A stretch of DNA of 64,000 bases from assembly GCF_963676475.1 (NCBI RefSeq), contig NZ_OY781107.1, positions 1-64,000 on the forward strand. The letters run 5' to 3'. The position numbers and the translations under genes are program-made. Source of the DNA: an uncultured Celeribacter sp. GTDB taxonomy: Bacteria; Pseudomonadota; Alphaproteobacteria; Rhodobacterales; Rhodobacteraceae. The notes under the pieces were generated by a model, which was not told the origin of the DNA, did not search any database, and saw only the letters and a program-made list of their open reading frames with translations. Shown piece by piece: positions 43,707 to 53,086 of this stretch. Every line of letters begins with the position of its first letter. Within the stretch, counting starts at the first letter, position 1.

Positions 43707-44626
43707 GCTTTGATCGCGATGCCCTGAGCGCGGCACTTGCCAAAAACGCCCGCGTCGCCCGCGTGGTCGTGGCTGAGGCGCAGGGGTCAACCCCGCGCGA
43801 AGTGGGCGCCTCGATGTTGGTGTGGCAAACAGCAGATGGCTTTGCCCAGTCCGGCACCATTGGCGGCGGCACCTTGGAATTCGAGGCGGCAAAACACGCG
43901 TTTTCCGCGCCACGCTTTCAACGCCTGCCGCTGGGCCCCACGATGGGGCAATGCTGCGGCGGGGCGGTGACGCTTTTGACCGAAGTCTTCGAGAGCGCTG
44001 CGAACATCCCCGAAGACGTCTTTGCCCGTGGCCCTGGCGCCATGCCCTTTGCCGTCAAGAAAGCCCTCGCCGAGGCTCGCGCGCAAGGCCATGTCACACC
44101 GAAACTCCATGGCGACTGGATGGTCGAACCGATCACCCGCGCCACGCGGCCGATCTGGCTTTGGGGCGCAGGCCACGTCGGGCGGGCCATCGTCGCAACG
44201 CTTGCCCCCCTGCCCGATCTCGCAATCACCTGGATCGACACCGATGCCAATCGCTTCCCCGATGCGATCCCCGAGGGCGTCACACAACTGGTCGCCGCAC
44301 ATCCCGAAGCCCTCATGTCCTACGCGCCACCAGAGGCCGAGCACCTGATCCTGACCTATTCCCACGCGCTTGATCTGGAGTTGTGCCACCGGGCGCTGAC
44401 ACATGGATTTGCCTTCGCTGGCCTGATCGGATCGCACACAAAATGGGCACGCTTTCGCAGCCGTCTCCGCGATCTTGGCCATACGGACGCCCAAATCGCA
44501 CGCATTTGCTGTCCAATCGGGCAACCTGACCTAGGGAAACATCCCCAAGCCATTGCGGTTGGGGTCGCGGCCCAAGTAATCTCGGGGCGAGAGATCAGAG
44601 AATCTTACGGGGAACGGACAGGGTGA
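43703..44626 (+). CDS. xdhC: xanthine dehydrogenase accessory protein
   Basis: This 307-residue chaperone inserts sulfurated molybdenum cofactor into XdhB. The N-terminal CoxI-like block (AEAQGSTPREVGASMLV) and the Rossmann-like middle (LWGAGHVGRAIVATLA) are both present, as is QCCGG. It starts with GTG overlapping the xdhB stop and ends by overlapping the GTG of the transporter ATPase. This ties purine oxidation directly to purine uptake. Confidence 0.93.
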   Translation: MSFDRDALSAALAKNARVARVVVAEAQGSTPREVGASMLVWQTADGFAQSGTIGGGTLEFEAAKHAFSAPRFQRLPLGPTMGQCCGGAVTLLTEVFESAANIPEDVFARGPGAMPFAVKKALAEARAQGHVTPKLHGDWMVEPITRATRPIWLWGAGHVGRAIVATLAPLPDLAITWIDTDANRFPDAIPEGVTQLVAAHPEALMSYAPPEAEHLILTYSHALDLELCHRALTHGFAFAGLIGSHTKWARFRSRLRDLGHTDAQIARICCPIGQPDLGKHPQAIAVGVAAQVISGREIRESYGERTG

Positions 44627-46137
44627 CGGAGCTTTTGAAAGTCGTGGGGCTGACCCGCGAATATCCCGGCGTGCGCGCCAATGACGATGTCAGTTTTTCC
44701 ATCGGCACGGGCGAAGTTCATGCGCTTTTGGGCGAAAACGGCGCGGGAAAATCGACCCTTGTGAAAATGATTTACGGGCTGGAAAAGCCCGACGCGGGGT
44801 TCATGAAACTGCGCGGCGGCTCTTTCGCGCCACAAAACCCGCAGGCTGCCCGCGCCGCAGGCGTCGCCATGGTGTTTCAGCATTTCTCGCTCTTCGAGGC
44901 GCTGACGGTCGCCGAAAACGTAGCACTCGGTATGGAAAACCCGCCGAAAATGCGCGAGCTGGCCGCCTCTATCCGCGAGGTCTCGGAAAACTATGGCTTG
45001 CCTTTGGACCCCGACCGGATTGTTGGCGATCTGTCGGCGGGGGAACGGCAACGCGTCGAGATCATCCGCTGTCTGTTGCAAGATCCGAAGCTGTTGATCA
45101 TGGACGAGCCGACCTCGGTTCTGACGCCGCAAGAGGTTGAAATCCTGTTCAAAACCCTGCGCAAACTGCAATCCGAAGGCACTTCGATCCTCTATATTTC
45201 GCACAAGCTCGAAGAAATCCGCGCACTTTGCGACGGGGCGACGATCCTGCGTCTCGGCAAAGTGGTGGGCGACTGCGACCCCAAAGTCACCACGGCGCGG
45301 GCCATGGCGGAGATGATGGTGGGGCAGACGCTGCACGTGCCGTCGCGCGAAGGTGGTGAGACGGGTGAGGTGCTGCTAGAGGTCAAAGGCCTCGACTTCG
45401 CGCCCGCAAATCCCTTTGGCACAAAGCTCAAGAACGTCTCTCTAACGCTGCGCGCGGGCGAGGTTCTTGGCATCGGCGGGGTGGCGGGCAACGGGCAGGA
45501 CGAATTGCTCTCGGTGCTGTCGGGCGAGGCCCGGACCGGCAAGGGCGCCGTTATGTTTGAGGGGCAGGACGTGAGCTCTCTGGGGCCAAACGCGCGGCGC
45601 AAAATCGGCATTCTGGCCGCGCCCGAGGAACGCCTCGGCCACGCCGCAGCGCCCAATATGAGCCTGACGGAGAACGCGGCGCTGACCGCAACGATCCGTA
45701 AAAAGCTCAGCAAAAACAATTTCCTGAACTGGAAAAAGACCGAAGATTTTGCCCGCGAGGTGATCAAGGCCTTCGACGTGCGCACCCCCGGCCCCGGCTC
45801 GGCAGCACGGTCTTTGTCGGGGGGCAATTTGCAGAAATTCGTTATCGGGCGCGAGGTCATGCAAGAGCCGAAGATTTTGGTGGTGAACCAGCCGACCTGG
45901 GGCGTCGATGCCTCCGCCGCCGCCGCAATCCGGCAGGCGCTTCTTGATCTCGCGGCGCAGGGCGCTGGCGTCCTCGTCATTTCTCAGGACCTCGACGAGT
46001 TGATGGAAATCTCCGATCATTTCGCCGCCCTCAACGAGGGCACATTGACCGCGCCCCGCCCCGCCAAAGGCCTCACCGTCGATGAGATCGGTCTGATGAT
46101 GGGCGGCGCGCATGATATGGAGGTGGCGGAGCTGTGA
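44623..46137 (+). CDS. BMP-type nucleoside/purine ABC transporter, ATP-binding protein
   Basis: This is a 504-residue double-cassette ATPase. The first cassette has Walker A GENGAGKST and LSAGERQR; the second has GVAGNGQDE in place of a canonical Walker A and LSGGNLQK as signature, as in RbsA/YufO-type proteins. It starts with GTG at 44623, overlapping xdhC. With the two permeases and the BMP binding protein downstream it should import nucleosides or purine bases that feed XdhABC. Confidence 0.93.
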   Translation: MTELLKVVGLTREYPGVRANDDVSFSIGTGEVHALLGENGAGKSTLVKMIYGLEKPDAGFMKLRGGSFAPQNPQAARAAGVAMVFQHFSLFEALTVAENVALGMENPPKMRELAASIREVSENYGLPLDPDRIVGDLSAGERQRVEIIRCLLQDPKLLIMDEPTSVLTPQEVEILFKTLRKLQSEGTSILYISHKLEEIRALCDGATILRLGKVVGDCDPKVTTARAMAEMMVGQTLHVPSREGGETGEVLLEVKGLDFAPANPFGTKLKNVSLTLRAGEVLGIGGVAGNGQDELLSVLSGEARTGKGAVMFEGQDVSSLGPNARRKIGILAAPEERLGHAAAPNMSLTENAALTATIRKKLSKNNFLNWKKTEDFAREVIKAFDVRTPGPGSAARSLSGGNLQKFVIGREVMQEPKILVVNQPTWGVDASAAAAIRQALLDLAAQGAGVLVISQDLDELMEISDHFAALNEGTLTAPRPAKGLTVDEIGLMMGGAHDMEVAEL

Positions 46138-47219
46138 TCACATTCGTCAAACGCCCCGAACCCTCGAAAGCCTGGACCATTGCCACGCCGATCCTCGCGG
46201 TCATTCTGACCATGATCCTCGGCGGATTGCTGTTCGCCGCCATGGGCAAGGACCCGGTCGCGGCCATTCGCACGATCTTTTGGGACCCGCTCTTTAACGA
46301 ACAATTCGCCGCCTATTCGCGCCCGCAATTGCTGGTCAAAGCCGGGCCGCTGATCCTGATCGCCATCGGGCTCTCGCTGGGGTTCAAAGCCGGGATTTGG
46401 AACATCGGCGCCGAAGGCCAATATATCATCGGCGCCATCACCGGCGCCTCTGTCGGTCTGGCGCTTTACCCGTTGGACGCCTGGTGGATTTTTCCTCTAA
46501 TGGTGATCGCGGGGGCTTTGGGCGGCTTTCTCTGGGCGATGATCCCAGCGCTGTTGAAGACAAAATTCAACACCAATGAAATCCTCGTCTCGCTGATGCT
46601 GGTCTATGTGGCGGAGCAAATTCTGGCCTCCGCCGCGCTTGGTTTTTTGCGCAACCCGGAGGGCAACGGCTTTCCCGGCTCGCGCAACCTGAGCCAGATC
46701 CCGGCCATGTCTAACCCGGAGCTGATCACCGGCACAGGCGCGCATTGGGGCGTGGTCGCGGCCTTTGCCTCTGTCGTGGCGGCCTATGTGTTGATCAACA
46801 AACATATGCTGGGCTTTCAAATCCGGCTGACCGGCGAAAGCCCCCGCGCGGCGCGGTTTGCGGGTGTCAAAGACAAGCTTTTGGTTGTGTTCTGTCTCGG
46901 CGCGGCGGGTGCACTCTCAGGATTGGCCGGGCTGTTCGAAGTCACAGGTCCCGCCGGTCAAATCTCCATCGACTTTGGTGCAGGCTACGGCTTTACCGCC
47001 ATCATCGTCGCCTTTCTGGGCCGTTTGAACCCCATCGGCATCCTGCTGGCCGGGTTGCTCCTCGCGCTCACCTTCATTGGCGGCGAGTTGGCGCAATTCA
47101 TGCTGGGCCTGCCCTCGGCGGCAATTCAGGTGTTCCAAGGTATGTTGTTGATGATCCTTCTGGCCATGGACATCCTCGTGAACTACCGCGTGATGATCTT
47201 GAAAAAGGAGGCCTCCTGA
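46134..47219 (+). CDS. BMP-type nucleoside/purine ABC transporter, permease 1
   Basis: This 361-residue membrane protein of the BPD_transp_2 family (YufP-like) has about eight to ten hydrophobic segments. FKAGIWNIGAEGQYIIGA is the characteristic loop near residue 85. It starts with GTG overlapping the ATPase stop, and its stop overlaps the next ATG by one base (TGATG at 47219). Confidence 0.93.
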   Translation: MITFVKRPEPSKAWTIATPILAVILTMILGGLLFAAMGKDPVAAIRTIFWDPLFNEQFAAYSRPQLLVKAGPLILIAIGLSLGFKAGIWNIGAEGQYIIGAITGASVGLALYPLDAWWIFPLMVIAGALGGFLWAMIPALLKTKFNTNEILVSLMLVYVAEQILASAALGFLRNPEGNGFPGSRNLSQIPAMSNPELITGTGAHWGVVAAFASVVAAYVLINKHMLGFQIRLTGESPRAARFAGVKDKLLVVFCLGAAGALSGLAGLFEVTGPAGQISIDFGAGYGFTAIIVAFLGRLNPIGILLAGLLLALTFIGGELAQFMLGLPSAAIQVFQGMLLMILLAMDILVNYRVMILKKEAS

Positions 47220-47533
47220 TGCCCTCCTCTCGCGTCTGGTTTGCCTTGGCCGTGTTCGGCACCGTGATCCCATGGGCGTTTTTCGGCGGCTGGTTCGCTC
47301 AAAACGGCCTCTCGCCTCTGTCCTTCGTCACCGACCTGTTTGCCAATGGCGCGGCCGCTGGGTTCTCCGCCGATGTGATGATCTCCATCGCGGTCTTCTG
47401 GCTCTGGTCCTTCTTTGATGCGAAACGCGAAGGAGTGACGCGCTGGTGGCTGGTCCTGCCCGCAGGCTTCACCGTGGGGCTGTCATTAGCCCTGCCGCTT
47501 TATCTCGGCCTGCGTGAGAAGGAGAGCGCGTAA
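47219..47533 (+). CDS. DUF2834 small membrane protein
   Basis: This 104-residue protein has three hydrophobic segments (about 5-25, 47-66 and 77-97) and the DUF2834 pattern VIPWAFFGGWFAQNG and FWLWSFFDAKR. It is wedged between the two permease genes with one-base overlaps on both sides (47219 and 47533), so it is translated as part of the operon. An accessory role in the transporter is inferred; no function is established. Confidence 0.82.
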   Translation: MPSSRVWFALAVFGTVIPWAFFGGWFAQNGLSPLSFVTDLFANGAAAGFSADVMISIAVFWLWSFFDAKREGVTRWWLVLPAGFTVGLSLALPLYLGLREKESA

Positions 47534-48459
47534 TGGACTTTGGTGGCATCAATCCCGTCATCCTTTTGGCCTCGCTCATGGTCGCCTCGACCCCGATCCT
47601 TTTGGCCGCTCTGGGTGAAATGGTGACGGAGAAATCCGGCGTGTTGAACCTCGGCGTCGAGGGCATGATGATCACCGGCGCGGTCTGCGGATTTATCGCG
47701 GCTGTCGAAACCGGGTCTCCGACGCTGGGTTTTGTCGCGGCGGCTTTGGGCGGCATGGCTTTGTCGATGCTCTTCGCGGTTCTGACGCAGATTTTCCTCA
47801 CCACACAGGTGCCTGCCGGTCTGGCGCTCACGCTCATGGGACTAGGGCTGGCCTCTCTTTTGGGGCAGAATTACGTCGGCATCAAACCACCCTCTCTGCC
47901 GGATTTGCATGTGCCTTTGTTGCAGGACATTCCGATCCTCGGCCCCATCCTGTTTCAGCATGACGCGGTTGTGTATCTCAGCCTTCTATCCGTTGTGGCG
48001 ATCTGGGCCTTTCTCAAGTTTACCCGTGCGGGGCTTGTCCTGCGCGCCGTCGGTGAAAATCACGCTGCCGCGCATGCCTTGGGCTATAAAGTGAAACTGG
48101 TGCGCTTTGCTGCTATCGGGTTTGGCGGCGCCATGGCCGGGCTTGGCGGCGCCTACATCAGCCTCGTGCGCGTGCCGCAATGGACCGATGGGATCACCGC
48201 AGGCATCGGCTGGATCGCTCTGGCCATCGTGGTCTTTGCAAGCTGGCGTGCGGGCCGTGTGCTGATCGGCGCATACCTCTTTGGCGGCATCACCGTGTTG
48301 CAGCTCAACCTTCAGGCGGCGGGCGCAAAAGTCCCCGTCGAGCTTTTGTCCATGTCGCCGTTCCTCGCAACCATTCTGGTGCTTGTCGTCATTTCCGCCC
48401 GACGTCATGGTGCCTCCAACGCCCCGGCGATGCTCGGGCGCATTTTTCACAGCTCGTGA
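47533..48459 (+). CDS. BMP-type nucleoside/purine ABC transporter, permease 2
   Basis: This 308-residue YufQ-like permease of the BPD_transp_2 family shows EKSGVLNLGVEGMM near the N-terminus, the loop that distinguishes this group, and about eight membrane segments. It forms a heterodimer with permease 1. The start overlaps the DUF2834 stop by one base (TAATG). Confidence 0.93.
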   Translation: MDFGGINPVILLASLMVASTPILLAALGEMVTEKSGVLNLGVEGMMITGAVCGFIAAVETGSPTLGFVAAALGGMALSMLFAVLTQIFLTTQVPAGLALTLMGLGLASLLGQNYVGIKPPSLPDLHVPLLQDIPILGPILFQHDAVVYLSLLSVVAIWAFLKFTRAGLVLRAVGENHAAAHALGYKVKLVRFAAIGFGGAMAGLGGAYISLVRVPQWTDGITAGIGWIALAIVVFASWRAGRVLIGAYLFGGITVLQLNLQAAGAKVPVELLSMSPFLATILVLVVISARRHGASNAPAMLGRIFHSS

Positions 48460-48502
48460 TCTCGCGAGCCTACTTCATCACACAATAGGGGAGATGATTT
48501 CC

Positions 48503-49588
48503 ATGAAACGTAGAACGTTGCTGACCGCTGCCGCCGCAGCTTCCGCCCTTACGCTGAGCTTGGCTGCGCCGAGCTTTGCGCAAGACAAGACCAAGGTCGG
48601 CTTTATCTATGTCGGTCCCGTCGGTGACGGTGGTTGGACCTATGAGCACAACCAGGGCCGTCTGGCCGTCGAAGAACATTTCGGCGATGCGGTCGAGACC
48701 ATCTATCAGGAAAACGTGCCCGAAGGCGCAGATGCCGAACGTGCGATCACCCAGATGGCACTGTCGGGCGCGGACCTGATTTTCACCACCTCCTTCGGCT
48801 ATATGGACCCGACCATCAACGTCGCCGCCAAATTCCCGGATGTGAAATTCGAACACGCCACCGGCTATAAAACCACCGACAACGTCGGCGTCTATTCCGC
48901 CCGCTTCTATGAGGGCCGCGCTGTTCAGGGCACCATCGCAGGCATGATGACCAAGTCGAACAAGGTCGGCTACATCGGGTCCTTCCCGATCCCCGAAGTG
49001 ATCCGCGGCATCAACTCCGCGTACCTGCACGCTAAGAAAGTGAACCCGGATGTCGAATTCTCCGTGGTCTGGGCCTACACATGGTTCGACCCGGCGAAAG
49101 AAGCCGACGCAGCACAGGCCCTGATCGACCAAGGCGCCGATGTGATCCTTCAGCACACCGACTCAACCGCACCGCAGGCCGCAGCCCAAAAGGCCGGCAA
49201 TGTGATCACCTTTGGTCAGGCCTCTGACATGGGTGAATACGCCCCGCTGCCGCGCGTCTCCTCGATCATCGACAACTGGGCGCCCTATTACATCGAACGC
49301 GTTCAGGCCGTCATGGATGGCACCTGGGAAAGCGACAACACTTGGGACGGCATCGGCGCAGGCATGGTTGGCATTGGCGAGATCACCGACGCTGTGCCGG
49401 AAGACGTGAAAGCCGCCGCGGTCGAGGTCATGAACTCCATCGCTGACGGTTCCTATGTGCCCTTCACCGGCCCGATCAACAAACAGGACGGCTCCGTGTG
49501 GTTGGCCGAGGGCGAAACCGCAGACGATGGTACGCTTGCAGGCATGAACTTCTACGTCGAAGGTCTGACCGGCGAGATTCCGCAGTAA
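48503..49588 (+). CDS. BMP family ABC transporter substrate-binding protein
   Basis: This 361-residue periplasmic protein of the basic-membrane-protein/PnrA family binds nucleosides or purines. A signal peptide with a twin-arginine-like MKRRT start covers residues 1-26 (cleavage after SFA). There is no lipobox, unlike many BMP lipoproteins. The mature part shows VGFIYVGPVGDGGWTY and GADLIFTTSFGYMD. The ATG at 48503 has better spacing to GGGGAG than the ATG at 48494. It ends the operon and an intrinsic terminator follows. Confidence 0.94.
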   Translation: MKRRTLLTAAAAASALTLSLAAPSFAQDKTKVGFIYVGPVGDGGWTYEHNQGRLAVEEHFGDAVETIYQENVPEGADAERAITQMALSGADLIFTTSFGYMDPTINVAAKFPDVKFEHATGYKTTDNVGVYSARFYEGRAVQGTIAGMMTKSNKVGYIGSFPIPEVIRGINSAYLHAKKVNPDVEFSVVWAYTWFDPAKEADAAQALIDQGADVILQHTDSTAPQAAAQKAGNVITFGQASDMGEYAPLPRVSSIIDNWAPYYIERVQAVMDGTWESDNTWDGIGAGMVGIGEITDAVPEDVKAAAVEVMNSIADGSYVPFTGPINKQDGSVWLAEGETADDGTLAGMNFYVEGLTGEIPQ

Positions 49589-49613
49589 ACCCTGCGCGAC
49601 ATTTGAATGTGGA

Positions 49614-49637
49614 AAGGCCCGCCACGCGGGCCTTTTT
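49614..49637 (+). terminator. intrinsic terminator of the xdh-BMP operon
   Basis: AAGGCCCGC (49614-49622) pairs with GCGGGCCTT (49626-49634) around a 3-nt loop and is followed by TTT. It lies 25 bases after the binding-protein stop. Confidence 0.92.
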
Positions 49638-49757
49638 CATATGCGTTTGCGAACAAAGATATTTTCACATCAGAATATGTTTTGACCCGGATCAAAGCTG
49701 CGCCATGCTGCATGTGCGAAACACTGCCCACGAAGAACCGCGAACAAGGAGACTCCC

Positions 49758-50108
49758 ATGTCTTGGGTCGAAAAGAACGAAAGCATGCGCACAGCGCTGC
49801 GTGCGCTGAACAAAGCCAATCCGAACATCCCCGAGGGCTTCGGCGCCCTGTCGAAAGCCGCGCTTGCGGGCGATGTTTTGGATCATAAAACCAAGGAATT
49901 GCTGGCGCTGGCCATGGCGATTTCCGTGCGCTGCGATCCTTGCGTCGGCTTTCACGTCGAGGCGTTGATGAAATACGGCGGCACGCGTGAAGAGTTGCTC
50001 GAAATGCTGGCGATGAACATCCAGATGGGCGGTGGCCCGGTGTTGATGTATGCCGCCAAAGCTTTGGAATGCTGGGACGAATTGGCCGCGAAATCCTCTG
50101 AGGGCTAA
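49758..50108 (+). CDS. AhpD-like carboxymuconolactone decarboxylase family protein
   Basis: This 116-residue all-helical protein has the CxxC pair C59-C62 (RCDPCVGFH) and H66, the redox site of AhpD-like peroxidase partners. It probably acts in thiol-based peroxide defence rather than in aromatic degradation. AAGGAG precedes the ATG. It is a single gene with a hairpin at 50167-50190 behind it. Confidence 0.9.
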   Translation: MSWVEKNESMRTALRALNKANPNIPEGFGALSKAALAGDVLDHKTKELLALAMAISVRCDPCVGFHVEALMKYGGTREELLEMLAMNIQMGGGPVLMYAAKALECWDELAAKSSEG

Positions 50109-50166
50109 ACGCGAAAATCAGCCTCTTGAGGCAAGATCTGCGCACCTCTGAGCGCCTTCCCAAAAC

Positions 50167-50190
50167 AAGCGAGGCTGTCAGGCCTCGCTT
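50167..50190. terminator. bidirectional hairpin between convergent genes
   Basis: AAGCGAGGC (50167-50175) and GCCTCGCTT (50182-50190) are perfect complements with a 6-nt loop. It lies between the stops of the AhpD-like gene and the leftward hypothetical gene. T runs are short, so termination may be modest. Confidence 0.7.
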
Positions 50191-50220
50191 GATCGTCTAA
50201 AAATCTCAGACAATGGCACG

Positions 50221-51195
50221 TCAGGGCTCAGTGCGCACAACAACGCTACAGATTTTCTTGGCCTGAACCGTGCGACATTCGCTTTGATACACTGGCTCAC
50301 CCTCTTCAACGGGCGGCGTTTCAGCCCCACCCAGACCGAGCAGACCAGCGAAACGCTTCACAAGTCCCGTCTCCGCCTCTTCCGGGGCAACCGCCGCAAG
50401 CACACCACCGGTCTCTGCAGCCTCTACCAGACGCGCGAATTGAACACGGGACAAAAAGTCCATGAGAACATCCTCGGAGGCATCGCTGACGAGGCTGAAC
50501 TCATAGCGGTCGCCGATATGCGCTTCGGCTTGCAAAAGATGGCCCGCCGCAAGGCTGTCCTGTATTTTCGTCAAGGTCCCGTCCCCGAGCCAACGCTCTT
50601 CGTCGGCCTGATCCATGGCCTCAACATCGAAGCGGATTTCGACACCTTCGACTTCGGCAAAGACAGGGTTCATCGCGCGCATTGCCGCCAAAAACGCACT
50701 TTGCCGTTGAAGCGGATCAAACCCCGCCTGGTTCACCGCGATGGCACTCGCGCCCCCCATCTGTGCGGTATCCGGGCGACGCGTCAGCCGAACCGCAATC
50801 TTTTGATCGCCGCAGACATAAATCTTTTTCACATCCTCAAAGCCCGCCCGGTTCATCCGGCTTCCCATGATCAACCGCGCGGCAGCCTCTCGTTGTCTCA
50901 AGTCCTGCTGTGCTGCAAGGCGCTCTTCTTCTGAGCGAAATGCATAAACGGGCGAAAGGTTCTGCAACGCGGGGCCTTCCGTGCAGCCCTCAAGAGCGGC
51001 AGGCAAAACCGTCAGCAAGGTCGACTGAGGCGCTTTCCTTCCTTTCGGCAGAAGACTCACCACGGTCTCTTTGAGGGACAGATTCAGCTCGGGCATCACG
51101 CCTTTAAGACGCGCAACTGAGACGGCCGAATACCCAAGCAGACCAAGGCCAAAACACAGGCTCGTCACAGTCACGATTGCTTTGAAATTCGGCAT
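50221..51195 (-). CDS. hypothetical membrane-anchored protein
   Basis: This 324-residue protein of unknown function has one N-terminal hydrophobic segment (about 5-28, VTVTSLCFGLGLLGYSAVSV), an uncleaved anchor or signal sequence. The rest is probably periplasmic, with alternating charged helices and four Cys. The ATG at 51195 follows AAGGAG by 8 bases; the earlier ATG at 51222 lacks such a site. It is divergent from panC and not obviously related to it. Confidence 0.7.
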   Translation of the reverse strand: MPNFKAIVTVTSLCFGLGLLGYSAVSVARLKGVMPELNLSLKETVVSLLPKGRKAPQSTLLTVLPAALEGCTEGPALQNLSPVYAFRSEEERLAAQQDLRQREAAARLIMGSRMNRAGFEDVKKIYVCGDQKIAVRLTRRPDTAQMGGASAIAVNQAGFDPLQRQSAFLAAMRAMNPVFAEVEGVEIRFDVEAMDQADEERWLGDGTLTKIQDSLAAGHLLQAEAHIGDRYEFSLVSDASEDVLMDFLSRVQFARLVEAAETGGVLAAVAPEEAETGLVKRFAGLLGLGGAETPPVEEGEPVYQSECRTVQAKKICSVVVRTEP

Positions 51196-51378
51196 GGATA
51201 AACTCCTTAGAAGAATGCCCATTTAGCACCCCAAAACTTTGGCCAAATTGCGCAATGGCAATGACATTCTATAGGCAGGGCCACGCGTCTCACCTCGACG
51301 CAAGGGCGGAGTTTCAGTTGCCGCCTCTGCACCTGCCTTGTATGGTCCGCGCGATCACAGGCGTCGGGAGGGCTGACA

Positions 51379-52227
51379 TTGAAGATTTGTCGCACGAAAC
51401 AAGACATCCGCAAGGCTGTCAGAGGCTTTCAGGCCGCGGGCGAAACCGTCGCCTTGGTGCCCACCATGGGCTATCTGCACGAGGGTCACATGACCTTGGT
51501 GCGCACCGCCAAGGCCAATGCCGACCGGGTCATCGCCTCGATCTTCGTCAATCCGACGCAATTCGGCGAGGCCGCCGATCTCGAGGCCTACCCGCGTGAC
51601 GAGCCCCGCGATTTTACCCTGCTTGAGGCCGAGGGCGTCGATGCCGTCTTCTGCCCCTCCGTCGAAGAAATGTATCACCCTCTGAAACAAACCACCGTGC
51701 TCACCGAGGATTTGGACAAGGTGCTGATGGGCGCTCTGCGGCCCGGCCATTTCAAAGGCGTCTGCACCGTGGTGACCAAGCTTTTCAACATCACCGGCGC
51801 CGACAAGGCGTTTTTCGGCGAAAAAGATTACCAGCAGCTTCAGGTCATCAAGACCATGGTCCGCGATCTGGATATGCCGATCGAGATCACCGGCGTGCCG
51901 ACCGTGCGCGAGGTGGACGGGCTGGCGATGTCGTCACGCAACGTGCGCCTGACGCCCGAGGATCGCCAGACCGCGTTGATCCTGAACAAGGCGCTGGCCT
52001 TCGCCGATTACGAGGTCTCCGACGGGCGCTCCGGGCCCGATCTGGAGCAGGAAATCCGCGACTTCATCGCCCGTGAACCGCGCGCAAAACTGGAAAGTGT
52101 CGATGTGCGGGATGCCGAAACGCTGGCCGAGGTGCCGGGCGCGATCACGCGGCCCGTGGTGATCCTTCTGGCCGCGCGCTTTGGCGATGTGCTATTGATC
52201 GACCAAAGGGTCGCGAACCCCGCTTGA
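51379..52227 (+). CDS. panC: pantothenate synthetase
   Basis: This 282-residue enzyme condenses pantoate and beta-alanine using ATP. The nucleotide motif PTMGYLHEGH (HIGH-like) is at about 28-37, and FFGEKDYQQL and MSSRNVRL are the conserved active-site segments. Translation starts at TTG 51379, with GGGAGG at a suitable distance; the protein start KICRTKQDIR matches the family. It is followed after 37 bases by panB on the same strand. Confidence 0.95.
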   Translation: MKICRTKQDIRKAVRGFQAAGETVALVPTMGYLHEGHMTLVRTAKANADRVIASIFVNPTQFGEAADLEAYPRDEPRDFTLLEAEGVDAVFCPSVEEMYHPLKQTTVLTEDLDKVLMGALRPGHFKGVCTVVTKLFNITGADKAFFGEKDYQQLQVIKTMVRDLDMPIEITGVPTVREVDGLAMSSRNVRLTPEDRQTALILNKALAFADYEVSDGRSGPDLEQEIRDFIAREPRAKLESVDVRDAETLAEVPGAITRPVVILLAARFGDVLLIDQRVANPA

Positions 52228-52264
52228 AGACTGGGGCGCAAGCCCAGCGTGAGGAGGAAACGCC

Positions 52265-53086
52265 ATGTCATCCCAAACCGAAACCATCCGTCGTGTGACC
52301 GTGCCGCAAATCCGCGCGCTCAAGGGTGCCGACCCCATCGTGTCGCTGACCGCCTACCACGCGCATACTGCCGCGATTGCCGAAAAATACTGTGATTTCC
52401 TGCTGGTGGGCGACAGCCTCGGCATGGTGATGCATGGCATGGAAAGCACTGTGGGCGTGTCGCTCGAGCTGATGATCATGCACGGCAAGGCGGTGGTGCG
52501 TGGCACCAAACGCGCGCTTGTGGTGGTGGACATGCCCTTTGGCTCCTATGAGGAAAGCCCGGCGCAGGCCTTTCGCAATGCCGCGAAAATCATGAAGGAA
52601 ACCCAGTGTCAGGCCGTCAAACTCGAAGGCGGCGCGCGCATGGCAGAGACGATCAAATTCCTCTCCGAGCGCGGCATCCCGGTGATGGCCCATATCGGCC
52701 TCACCCCGCAATCGACCAACATCATGGGCGGGTTTAAAACCCAAGGCCGTGACGAAGACGAGTGGCAATTCCACATCGACGACGCGATTGCCGTCGCCGA
52801 CGCCGGCGCCTTTGCCGTCGTGGTCGAAGGCGTGGTCGAACCGCTCGCGGAGAAAATCACCCAAGCCATCGACGTGCCGACCATCGGCATTGGTGCGTCA
52901 AAGACCTGTGACGGGCAGATTTTGGTGATGGAAGACATGCTGGGCCTGAACGACTGGGTGCCGAAATTCGTCAAGAAATTCGGCGCGGTCGGCGAAGCCA
53001 TTGAGGACGCCATCGCGTCCTACGCCGAAGACGTCAAATCCCGCGCCTTCCCGACGCAAGACAATGTCTACGGATCGAAGAAATAA
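52265..53086 (+). CDS. panB: 3-methyl-2-oxobutanoate hydroxymethyltransferase
   Basis: This 273-residue enzyme makes ketopantoate, the step before reduction and PanC in pantothenate synthesis. VGDSLGMVMHGMEST binds Mg and substrate, and VVEGVVEPLA carries the catalytic Glu. GAGGAGG lies just before the ATG. It forms a two-gene operon with panC and ends at an intrinsic terminator. Confidence 0.96.
   Translation: MSSQTETIRRVTVPQIRALKGADPIVSLTAYHAHTAAIAEKYCDFLLVGDSLGMVMHGMESTVGVSLELMIMHGKAVVRGTKRALVVVDMPFGSYEESPAQAFRNAAKIMKETQCQAVKLEGGARMAETIKFLSERGIPVMAHIGLTPQSTNIMGGFKTQGRDEDEWQFHIDDAIAVADAGAFAVVVEGVVEPLAEKITQAIDVPTIGIGASKTCDGQILVMEDMLGLNDWVPKFVKKFGAVGEAIEDAIASYAEDVKSRAFPTQDNVYGSKK

Noticed and set aside
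41244..43913. 889-codon minus-strand ORF
   Set aside because: It is antisense to xdhB and xdhC, which have complete motifs and coupled starts.
47219..47533. Longer 262-codon ORF from 46745 covering the DUF2834 gene
   Set aside because: Only its last 104 codons are protein-like; the earlier part lies in another frame of the permease gene. The ATG at 47219 fits the one-base overlap.
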